The notes beneath the pieces are model-generated. The model was not told the origin of the DNA, searched no databases, and saw nothing but the letters and a program-made list of their open reading frames with translations. Shown one piece after another: positions 23,967-33,400 of a stretch of 46,010 nucleotides of DNA. The position numbers and the translations under genes are program-made. Source of the DNA: Phaeodactylibacter sp. (GTDB lineage: Bacteria; Bacteroidota; Bacteroidia; Chitinophagales; Saprospiraceae); contig JAGFJD010000158.1 in assembly GCA_024102975.1 (NCBI GenBank), positions 1 to 46,010 of the forward strand, written 5' to 3'. Position 1 is the stretch's first letter. Each line of letters begins with the position of its first letter.

Positions 23967-24002
23967 GTAACTATTCAGCACGCAGGCGTGCTGAATAGTT
24001 AC
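23967..24002. repeat. Perfect 17-bp stem hairpin with 2-nt loop
   Basis: GTAACTATTCAGCACGC pairs perfectly with 23986-24002 around AG. It lies 50 bp after the protease stop and has no U-tract, so a plain terminator is doubtful. It contains the GTG with which a small open frame would start. A related string, GTAACTATTTAG, occurs at 11167-11178. Confidence 0.85.
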
Positions 24003-24269
24003 CCCAATTCTTTGAGTACGATTGAAGCAAATCGAACAAGAACAGGTATACGTACAAATTTACAAGAAGCAAACAACGAAATATTAAATGACTCTGTGCT
24101 TGAAATAATTATTGATCATACATCAAATTATTACGGATATGTAAGGGGTCATTCTGCTCCTAGCAACCTGTTCTCCGACAGGCTCCTAGCAAATTTGACT
24201 CGTTCCTGGGTTTCAACGTATGATGATTTGACTCAACTTAAAAAACAGGACCATGCAATACCTTATTGA
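23988..24269 (+). CDS. Possible small protein or gene remnant, 93 residues
   Basis: An open frame of 93 codons from a GTG inside the hairpin (or a TTG at 24012) ends 17 bp inside the next gene. In such AT-rich DNA an open frame of this length is noteworthy, and the translation looks protein-like (EILNDSVLEIIIDHTSNYYG). It has no ATG start and no recognised relative. It could be the tail of a gene whose front was replaced by the hairpin, or a small partner of the next gene. Confidence 0.3.
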   Translation: MLNSYPNSLSTIEANRTRTGIRTNLQEANNEILNDSVLEIIIDHTSNYYGYVRGHSAPSNLFSDRLLANLTRSWVSTYDDLTQLKKQDHAIPY

Positions 24270-25491
24270 CGAGATCATAGACACCGGCACTTATAGTAGC
24301 TCTCAAGCCCTTTTACCGAAAGCTCAGGGAACCTGTAGTTGCCCGAAATGTCAACAGAAACGAGAATTAAATTCTCCTTCCGGTACAAGGATTTTGGATG
24401 AAATATTATACGGTCAATCTGGAGGGCATGAATATGAATTTGAAGAAATTGCTTCGGATTTCAAAATATTTAATACACCGAGGCCAGGCGCTTTTTATAA
24501 AATCCAATACAAAAAAGGAGGGTTACTTGAAACAACAAGCCGAGCTTATGGCGTGGGTTATGGAAGTATAAGACTTGAATATGCAAAACTTATAAATAAC
24601 CACCCACGAAACCGAAAATTCTGGGTAAAACCTTATAACAGCTTTACTAGAAAACATTTTCCAAGAGGCATAATCTCATTCAGGCCAATATTTACTTGCT
24701 TTGAGAACCAACTTGTCGCTAAGAAAGGAGAAAAAAAATGTTTTGCAAACATTTGGATACCATTCCATTCTAATCTGAAGCAACCAGATAGCCCATCTTG
24801 TGGAGTGCCGTTTAAATCCAAGCTTAACCGTTCCAAAAATGAATTGGAGGATTTGCTTTTTGAGAGGGCATCAAGGCTACGTATTGTCAAGCCTCGTTTA
24901 TCCTTTTTCCAAGAGGCTTTAAATTCTCAGGAGCGTAATCACTTTCACTGCCAGGCAAGCCGATTGGCGAAGAAAATTTCTGCAATGACAATTTCTGCAA
25001 AACCGAGCAATTGTAATCTGCGAGTTGGCCCCACTCCCTACGCCACAGGCGCGGATATTATAAAGGAAATTAAACGGGCAAACAGATGTGGTGGTAAAAA
25101 ATTGGAAATGATCCATATTTTTGGGCATGGACATCAAACCCGAATTTCCGGAAATTTTTTAGTTGATGGGTTATTCAGTAGTAAAGAGTCAAATTCAATA
25201 TTGTCTGAAGGAAGAAAAATAACTGCTATTCCAACGAGTACTTTGTCCGATAATGTGGTAATTGTTATTCACAATTGCAATTGTGCAAGAGGAGGCAACA
25301 ATATTGCAAAAGAATTATTTCAGCATCTAGCCTCTGCTCTTAATAACCCAAAAGTTTTTGGGCATTTCAATAGTGGTTGCGCCGGGCGCAATAATAGCTG
25401 GAAAGAATACTCCAAAAAACATCCATCAGGCAGGTTATTGAAAAGGCTAAATACCATTTCCCCTGCATATTCTGAAAATGGTTGTTGTTAA
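24253..25491 (+). CDS. LysM-like plus clan-CD-peptidase-like protein
   Basis: The product has 412 residues. A short Cys pair (CSCPKC) and a stretch with HEYEFEE precede a region at about 75-130 (GAFYKIQYKKGGLLETTSRA) with LysM-like pattern. A ISFRPIFTCF/CFANIWIP segment follows. The C-terminal third contains LEMIHIFGHGHQ (His292 or His294) and, about 50 residues later, VVIVIHNCNCARGG (Cys342 or Cys344). That His-Gly then hydrophobic-strand-Cys order is seen in caspase-like clan-CD cysteine peptidases. Neither domain is certain. The gene is AT-rich compared with the chromosome and faces the sigma-54 activator gene tail to tail. Confidence 0.72.
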   Translation: MQYLIDEIIDTGTYSSSQALLPKAQGTCSCPKCQQKRELNSPSGTRILDEILYGQSGGHEYEFEEIASDFKIFNTPRPGAFYKIQYKKGGLLETTSRAYGVGYGSIRLEYAKLINNHPRNRKFWVKPYNSFTRKHFPRGIISFRPIFTCFENQLVAKKGEKKCFANIWIPFHSNLKQPDSPSCGVPFKSKLNRSKNELEDLLFERASRLRIVKPRLSFFQEALNSQERNHFHCQASRLAKKISAMTISAKPSNCNLRVGPTPYATGADIIKEIKRANRCGGKKLEMIHIFGHGHQTRISGNFLVDGLFSSKESNSILSEGRKITAIPTSTLSDNVVIVIHNCNCARGGNNIAKELFQHLASALNNPKVFGHFNSGCAGRNNSWKEYSKKHPSGRLLKRLNTISPAYSENGCC

Positions 25492-25600
25492 TTTTTCTTT
25501 CTCTTTTCTGGGCAAAATCTCTGCACCAATTACTTTCACGGCTCTCAGCGGCCGGGTAACAGTTTCCGTTCCCGAACAGGCAACCGAAAAACCAACAATT

Positions 25601-26986
25601 TTATTCCCTCTTTACAGCCCAAAACCCCTGCACCAACCGGTCCGATACCCCCAGCCGCTGCGCCGCCTCCTGCAGATTCCCCTCCGCCTGTTCGATGGCC
25701 AGCTCCATAGCCACATCGCCGGCGCAGCGTTTGATGTCCTTCAGGCCGACGCCGTCGGCCAGCGCCTGGCCGATGGCGTCCCGAAAGCCGTTCTCCTGCC
25801 AGGTATGTTCAGTATAGGAAGTATTCTCCCGGTCGGTTTCGGGAATGTCGCCCAGGGTGATAGGGCAATCGCCACAATGCCGGTAAGCGATGCGGGCGAC
25901 CAGTTGTTTCAATTCCCGCACATTGCCTGGGTAATCGCGGGACAGGAGGTAGTGCAGGGCCTGAGGGCTGAAGGGAGGCGGGCGGTCTGTTTTCAGCTCC
26001 TGCCGGAGGAAAAACTCCGCCAGTTCGGGGATGTCCGTTTTGCGTTCCCGGAGAGCGGGCAGGCGGACGGAGCAGGTGCGGATGCGGTAGTACAGGTCTT
26101 GCCGGAAATCCCCTTTTTCCACCTCGGCCAACAGATCGCGGTTGGTGGCGCTTACCAGGCGGAAAGTGGTTTTCTTCCATATGTTGCTGCCTACCCGTTT
26201 GTATATGCCCTCCTGTATCACCCGCAGCAGTTCCGCCTGCAGGCGAAGAGGCAGCTCTCCGATCTCATCCAGGAACAAGGTGCCGCGGTCGGCCAGGGTG
26301 AAGGCGCCGTCGCGGGTGGAAACGGCATTGGTGAAGGCCCCTTTTTCATGGCCGAAAAACTCGCTGCCGGACAGTTCGGGGACAATGGTGGTGCAATCGA
26401 GCAGCACTAACTCCTGCTTGTCCGGGCGCCGGTCGAGCTGGTGGATGAGGCGGGCGACGAGTTCCTTGCCGGTACCGCTTTCTCCAAGAATCAGCACCGG
26501 AGCAGCAGAGAAGCAAGCCATTTCGATAGCTTGCCGCAGGGATTGTCTCCAGGCGCGGCTGCTTCCGATGAGTTCATTTTTTACTTTGCCCGAATCCATA
26601 ATGCGGTCGATCGCCGCCCAACGAGCGAACTTTGCCCGGATGAAATCTCCCAGGCGAATGCCCTGATGGAAACTCAGCACTTCTTCCACCCCCATGCCGA
26701 GTATGCTCCATGCCTTAAAAAAAGGCAAAGGCGCCCTCCCGACATAGAGGATTATTACCCGGCACTCTTTTTCCAACGCCTCATGGATGCATTCTATTAA
26801 TTTTTCTTCTTCCGTGTTTTCATCAAGGATCAGTAAAATATTGGTTTTGGATTCTGCAATGCCGTCCAGGCAGCAGCCAATGTTCGCTGAGCGAATCTGA
26901 TCAATAATGGTTTGAAAATGGCCATTGGCGCCTCCGGTATTGAGGCTGTACAGCCATATCTGAGTGAGGTAGGGCTGAGGGGGCAT
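25601..26986 (-). CDS. Sigma-54-dependent transcriptional activator
   Basis: The product has 461 residues. Residues about 1-140 look like a degenerate receiver or sensor domain without an obvious phospho-acceptor pocket. The AAA+ domain carries Walker A GESGTGKE at 168-175, the loop motif GAFTNA at 216-221 in place of the usual GAFTGA, Walker B GTLFLDEIGEL, and the arginine-finger region FRQDLYYRIRT. A C-terminal Fis-like helix-turn-helix is present (NLQEAAQRLGVSDRLVQ). Such proteins use ATP to open sigma-54 promoter complexes. The only clear -24/-12 promoter found is at 17131-17145, upstream of the adjoining cluster, making that the likely target. The altered loop could change contact with sigma-54. 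Confidence 0.93.
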   Translation of the reverse strand: MPPQPYLTQIWLYSLNTGGANGHFQTIIDQIRSANIGCCLDGIAESKTNILLILDENTEEEKLIECIHEALEKECRVIILYVGRAPLPFFKAWSILGMGVEEVLSFHQGIRLGDFIRAKFARWAAIDRIMDSGKVKNELIGSSRAWRQSLRQAIEMACFSAAPVLILGESGTGKELVARLIHQLDRRPDKQELVLLDCTTIVPELSGSEFFGHEKGAFTNAVSTRDGAFTLADRGTLFLDEIGELPLRLQAELLRVIQEGIYKRVGSNIWKKTTFRLVSATNRDLLAEVEKGDFRQDLYYRIRTCSVRLPALRERKTDIPELAEFFLRQELKTDRPPPFSPQALHYLLSRDYPGNVRELKQLVARIAYRHCGDCPITLGDIPETDRENTSYTEHTWQENGFRDAIGQALADGVGLKDIKRCAGDVAMELAIEQAEGNLQEAAQRLGVSDRLVQGFWAVKRE

Positions 26987-27168
26987 CAGGTGTTCTTTAA
27001 TGGGTTCCGGTAATGGCAGATCCTTGAAATTCTAAATTCCCTTTTTGGGACAGTACTATGAAAACATGAGTTAGCTATCTTCGAATCACAGGCTTTGCCA
27101 AAAATCCAGAAATTTCTGCTATGTGATTAGCACAAATGTTGTAATCTCTTGTACAAATCTTTCAAACT
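26987..27168. other. Upstream region of the sigma-54 activator gene
   Basis: No gene, clear promoter or repeat is seen in this part. It separates the divergent activator start from copy B of the terminal-repeat element. Confidence 0.5.
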
Positions 27169-27440
27169 TAGCGACGCGCGATCAATAACTGTCAGGTTTT
27201 CCAGGAGTGCTTTTTCCTTTAGCCGGCCCCGACACTTCCCCGACACTTTGTGTACGGGGCGGGCAGTGTGCGGGGTAGACTGTTGAAGAACCGCTTCCCT
27301 TAGCACTGCTAAGGTCGGGAATGAATGACGTTTACAGTCATCATCGTGACAACCTTCGGTTCGTCACCGACCTTCGCCTTGGCTAAAGAAAAAATCACTT
27401 GCCTGTCGAAACCCGACAGTTATTAATCGCGCGTCGCTTA
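27169..27440. mobile_element. Copy B of the terminal-inverted-repeat (MITE-like) element
   Basis: Both ends carry the terminus GCGACGYGCGATYAATAACT in inverted orientation (about 27169-27200 and 27408-27440), matching at about 27 of 31 positions. The interior holds a hairpin of CCCCGACACT-like and CAGTGTGCGGGG-like arms, a perfect CCTTAGC-ACT-GCTAAGG stem (27298-27314), and a GTGAC/GTCAC loop near 27345-27363. It is longer inside than copy A, which lacks two of these blocks. There is no open frame for a transposase. Its right edge contains the TAA stop codon of sprA. Confidence 0.75.
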
Positions 27441-30400
27441 GTTCAACTGAAAACTGACAATAATCCCCCCCGACGTGTCCGTCCGCGGAAAACCGGCCGA
27501 TGTCTTCGGCACCGTGCGCCGGTAATCGAAGAACAGGCGGAGCGACAGGCGGCGGTTGAGCTGGTACTCCGCCGAAGGCGACAAGCTCAGCGTGTAGTTG
27601 CCCCGGGTCGGCTCAATGATGCCCTGGTCGAGCCGGTGGGCGAAGGTCACGTCGTCGCGCAGGGAGAAGTTGAAGTTGACGTCCAGGTCCTGGCTTTGCA
27701 GCCCGCGGCCCCGCGGGCCCCGGTTGTTCCGCTGGTTGCCCTGTTGCTGCTGGTCCGGCTGCTGGTCCCGGCTGCCCCGGCCCTTTTTCTTATTGCTGCC
27801 GGTGAGGAAGGGGATATCCAGGTTGCGGATCAGGTAGCCAAAGCCGAGGACGATCTCCTTGGTCTGGGTCTCGTTCAGCTGGTAACTGACCGTACTTAGG
27901 GCCAGGCCCCTCGATTTTTTGTAATCCACATTGAAAGACATGCCGTTCTTGAGAGTGGCGTCGACGGCGATCAGGGGCGAGAAGGCTTCCTGAATGACGA
28001 CGTCGGAAATTTCCAGCCTCGGGTAGAAGTTGAAGCTGGTGGTGTCGATCGGCTCCGTGTCGCGCGTGGCCAGGTAGGGCAGGCTCGACCGGAAGTTGCT
28101 CACCGCCAGGGTGGTACGGTAGCCGTGGGTCAGGGAGAAATTCTGGAAGATATCCTGGAACAAAGGTAGCCGCGACAGGCCGTTGTAGGTCAGCCGCCAG
28201 TTTACCTTTGGCATGACGTCAAAGATGTCGAGGCTGGCCGAACGGGCGTCCTCGCCGGTGTAGGCGGCGATAAACGCGGGGATCAGCACGTCCTGCTGCG
28301 TATTGCCGTAGCCCCGGGCGTACCCCAGGTCGGCCAGGTTTTCGTCTCCGTGGTCGCCGGCGCCCAGCCGGTTGGAAATGATCACCCGGTTGCTTTCGAA
28401 CTCCTTGAACAGGCTGATGATCTCGTCGCGGCTGTCCTGGAACAGCGTATTGAGGGCAAAATAGGTGACCTGCATCTGGCCAATCTCAATGGGCACGGTA
28501 TGCACCAGGTCCTTGACGCCGTCTATGATCGAGGTGTCCTTGAAGGTTTCGGTAAAGGTCTCCGAGTAATTCTTGTTCAGCTCCAGGTCGACTCGGAAGT
28601 CTTTAAACGGCTCCACGGTGGCCCGCACGTCGTAACTCTGGGTATATTGCTGGATCACTTCCTGGTTCTGGAAAACGCTGCCGGTGATCCAGTCGGCATT
28701 CTCCCGCAGCCAGTCTCCCTGGATGTTGTTGGGGTTGGGGTTGAAGCGCTGGTCCTCGGTCAGGTTGCGGATGTTGGGTTGCAGGCCGGCGACGAAGTCC
28801 CAGCCGGGCGACTCGAAGTTGGTCATCCCCAGGATGCCGGAACGCGGCAGATAACCGGGGACGGTGGTCGACAACTGCTCGGAATAGTTGAACCGCACCC
28901 GCCGGACGGCCAGCAGGGGCCGGACGATGGCGCGTTCCACTGCGCTGGGCTGGCGGTCTTTCTTTTCCTTTTCCTTTTTATCGCCCTCCTCCTCCTTTTT
29001 CTCGCCGTCGCGGCTGCGGGGGGTTCGCCGCCCGGAAGACGGCCGGCCCGGGCGGGCCTTGCTTGCTCCCCGGTTGATTTTGCCCAGGTAAGTGACTTTG
29101 TCGTAGAGCTTTTCGAGGTTGAGGTCCACGTTGCCGCTGCGGTTCTGGTTGTTCTGGATCAGGTTGCCGAGGGAGTCGACGTTCAGGGCAGCCGCCGTCC
29201 AGTTGTATCCGCCGGTGTACTGGACCTTGGCCGTCACCCAGTCCCCGAAGAAGGGCAGGTACCGCACCGGTAGGTTGTAGCTGACATTCAGGTTGTGCTG
29301 GTAGTTCTTGGGGCGCCCGAAATTCTTGATGTTCTCCCAGATGCTGTCCCGGCGGATTTCCCGGGCCCGGTCGATGCCGAACTGCTCGACCAGGGCGGTC
29401 TCGTCGGGCTCGTCGATCACCGACGAGTTGGTGGCGTTGAAGTTGAATTTCAGCGATCGCGTGATGTCCCACTGCAGGTCGTAGTCGCGGTCCCAGGTGA
29501 AGCGTTTGTTGTAGAAGGTCTTGAACCGGGGATCCACGTCGGTGAAGCGATAGCGTGTGGTCTGGAACCGGCGGTTCATCACCGAGCTGAAGCTGAACGA
29601 GTTGGGCAGCGGGTTGAAGTTGATCTCCTTGATCAGGCGCAGCAATTCGCTGTTGAGCTTTTTGAACGGCTCGATGTATTTGGTGCGGGTGCTGTAGGTA
29701 TAATCCAGCGCGCCGGTATGTTTTTCCTCCTGGTCGAATTCGATGATGGGGTCCCGGTACTCCGTTTCGGTAAAGGAATACGAGACGCTGAAGTTGGAAA
29801 TATCCCAGGGCATGGGCGGCTTGCTGTTGTCGGCCCGCTCCTTCCGGACGTTGGTGAAGTTGATGCTTTTCAGGGTGGTCACTTCCTGGGACTGGGCCAG
29901 TATGGAATCCCGCTCCTGGCTGTTGGCGCTCTGGAGTTTGTCCTTCAGCGTGATATCCAGGTCATAGGGGTCGAATTCCGGCCGTTTGGTCGTGTTGGAA
30001 TACTGGGCGTAGAAGGGCAGGCGCAGCCGCCAGCTTTCGGGCAGGAACTTGTCGAGGTTGAAGTTGGCGGCCAGGTCGATACCGGTGATGCGTTCCCGCT
30101 GCCGTTCCTGCACTTTCTGGTCGATGGCGCCGAAGCCGATGCTCGAAATATTTCCGGCGGCGGTGATGCTGCCGAAGTCGGCCAGTTGGGCGTCGATGCG
30201 GGCGGTGGCTGCGGCGCCGCCCCGTTCGTCCAGGCCGGTCAGGCGCATCTCGTTGAGCCATACCTCGACGTCGTAGGGGACGTTGTCGAAGTCGTAGATA
30301 TTGCGGATGCCCACCATCACCACCTTGACCTGGCCGACCGACGGGTTGCCGAGGATTTTCAGGGTGGCAATCGAGCTGTCGCTGGGCGTCGGCATTTGTT

Positions 30401-33400
30401 TCTGATAGAGTTCATTGAGGGGGATGCCCTCCTGGTTGCGCTCTTCCTTCAGGCGCACGAAGTCATCCAGGGCGAAGTCGATTTCGTTCTCGATGCGCCA
30501 AACCTGGTTCTTGTACTCGGCGCTGTTGGGGTTGCCGTTCAGCAGGGTGGAATCAGACATGACCAGCGGCAGTTCATATTCGTAGTAGTTGTTCCGGAAG
30601 TCGCTGCCCAGGCGGACGTAGAGGGACAGGGCATTCTCCGGGACTTTGATGCCCTTTTCTTCGGCGTGGACGAACATTTTGAAGCGCTCGTACACCCGCA
30701 TATCCATATTGATGATTTTGAAGATGGCGCGTTCGTCCCCGTCGCAGAGGTCGCGGACGTTGACGGAGAGCGACTGTTCGTTCTGCAGGGCGCTGAAGAC
30801 GCCCACCGACTGCTCGCGCTGGATGCCTACCGGCAGGACGTAGTTGAACGGCTGCCGGCCGTTGTTCTCTTCGATGTTGACATTATCCACGTTGAAGAAG
30901 GTAGAATCCGCAGAACAGACCGGCGCGCCCGGGCCGCCGAGCTGAGAGAGGTCGCCCCGGTAGCGGCGCCACTGGTTGCGCACCAGTTCCAGGCGGGCGA
31001 AGCGCAGGACGACCGGGGCGCGGAAGCCGCGCATAAACATCCGCATGAAGCGGATGGAGCGGAAGTCGCGGATGCCGCCGACCGATACTTTTTCCGGGCC
31101 GTTGAGGGGGATGCGGAAGCGGTACCAGATGCGTTCGCCGTCGTCGCTTACCCGCTGGTCGGTGATGAAGGGCGTACGTTCGGTATCCAGCTGGCGGGCA
31201 TCCATCGGGTTGGCCCGAAGGGGAATCCGGTACTGGAAGTAGGATTCCGTTTCGTTAAGGGTATTGTCCTGGTTGAGGTCTTCGGCGTCGGGGATGTTGG
31301 TTGCCGTCTGCCGTTCGGTCTGGTTGTCGTTGGAGCGGGAGTTGCCCTGGGGGTTGTTGAAGTCGCGGTAGCGCCGCAGCACGCCGTCCTGGTCGGTGAA
31401 GCTGGCGTCCCGGTAGTAGCGGAAATCGTCGTAGGCGGGGTCCGTTTCCAGCCTGGCTGCTGCCTGGGGGTTGGCGGCCCGCACGGCATCGAGGTAAGGC
31501 GCGTATTTTTCGCGTTCGCCGTCGTTGTCCAGGCCATCGAGGCCGACATCCTGGCGTTCGCGGGTTTCGCGGTCGTTGTCGAAAGCGCGGACGATCTGCT
31601 GGGAGACGGGCACCCGCGCCCAGTTGGTTTCATCGGTACGCCGCTCGGGGTTGGCCGGGCCGGGCAGGCCGTTCTCGAAGAAGATGCGGGAGTCGCGGAG
31701 GATGTCTTCGGAGATGTTGCCGAGGTTGATGTACAGGTCGCCTTCTTTCAACTCGTAATCCTGAGCGGGGTTATTCGGGTTGTCCGGGTCGAGGAAGGGG
31801 CTGAGCATCCAGAATTCCAGGAACTCGATGTTGGCAGTCTGGAAGTCGTTGGTGTTGAGGTCGCGCATGATGCCGCCCCATCGGGTCTGCGGGTCGCGCA
31901 GCACCATGGAATCGCCAAGGAACTCCACCCCTTGCGTATAGCCGGGGTACCCATCGGGCGTATCGAAGTTATAGGGCCCGCGTTCGTTGGGGTAGTAGGC
32001 CAGGTCGAGGGTCTGGATGTTGGGCAGTTGGTCGGGCGTCAGCTGCAGGTTGGGGAAGACCTCCTGCTGGGGCACCTGGCTGGTGTAGGGGTTTTCGTTG
32101 TCGCCGGTGCCCCGGGCACCCGGGTCGATTCGGTACCAGTTGAGGCGGGCGCGGTTGGCGCCGTAGCGCAGGTCGTTGATCAGTTCGGCTTCCGGAAAGA
32201 GGGGGTTGTTGTTTTGTCCGTCGTTCTGTGGCGTGCTGGCCAGATACCAGCGGTTGGTCGGGATGCGCAGGTCGAAGCTGCTGCCGCTGCCTTCGAAGTC
32301 GTCGATGTAGACCACCCCGCCCTTGTCCTTGCGGTTTTGGTTGATGGCGCGGGCGTGGCCGGGGCGGAGGGCTGCCGCTTCGGCCGTCACGTTGATGGTC
32401 GACATTTCCTTGGTGGAGATGCCGGGCAGGGCGTCGACGATGCGGGTCAGCCAGGGTGCTTCGCGGCTCAGGTTGAGGTCCAGGCCGTAGATCTTGTTGT
32501 TAATGGGGTCGTCCCCCACGTTTACTTTCTGAGTAAAGGGGCGCTCGAAGAGCTGCAGGTAGGTGGCACCGATGTTGAAGTTGTCGTCTACCTCGTAATC
32601 GGCGCGCAGGCCGACCATGGTTTTCGTCTGGAAGCCGAAGAGGGTATTGTCCTCGAAGGAGACGTTGATCGGCACGCCCGACTGCAGGATGGCGTCGTTG
32701 AGGATGCGCACCTTGCCGATATTGTAATCCACCTCGTAATCCTTGCCTTCCTGGAGGCGCTGCCCCCCGGCGGTCACGCTCACCGAGCCCTGCGGGATGT
32801 TGAACGCTCCCAGGGAGATTTCGGAGGAGACGCTGGATTTGTATTCCCCCCGGATGATGTAGCGGTTCTGTTCAGCCGATTCCTGGGCCAGGAAGAGGGT
32901 GGTTTCGTAGAGCGAGTCGTAGACGTATTTGCGCGCCAGCAGGTCGTTGCTGATGCTGTCGGCGAGAGTTTGCCCGAAGGGTTCCAGGACGGGGAACATG
33001 ATGCGGCCGTTGCGCGGGTTGATGGTCACGCCCGGCACGAAGTCGAAGATGCCGTCGGGTTGGGGGTCGCCCTGGGTATTGAGGTTGTCGAGGTTGAAGA
33101 CGCGGAGCAGGGGCTTGCCGGCGATCCGGGTTTCGGGCAGGAAGCGCTTCTGGCCGGCGCCGGGGTCGTCGTAGAAAATATCGAGGCGGAAATCCTGCTG
33201 GTTGACCTGGAAAGCGCCGATGGAGTAGACGTTTTTCATCATGAGGTCCCAGGTGGGCACGTCGGTGCGCTGGGTAGTGCTTTTCAGCATTTTGACGAAG
33301 AGTACTTTGGGCGTCAGGTCTGTCGTATCGGTGCTGACGGTGCCGTTGTTGATCGACATTTCGCCGACGCGGTAGATGTTTCCGTTGTATTCGTATTCGA

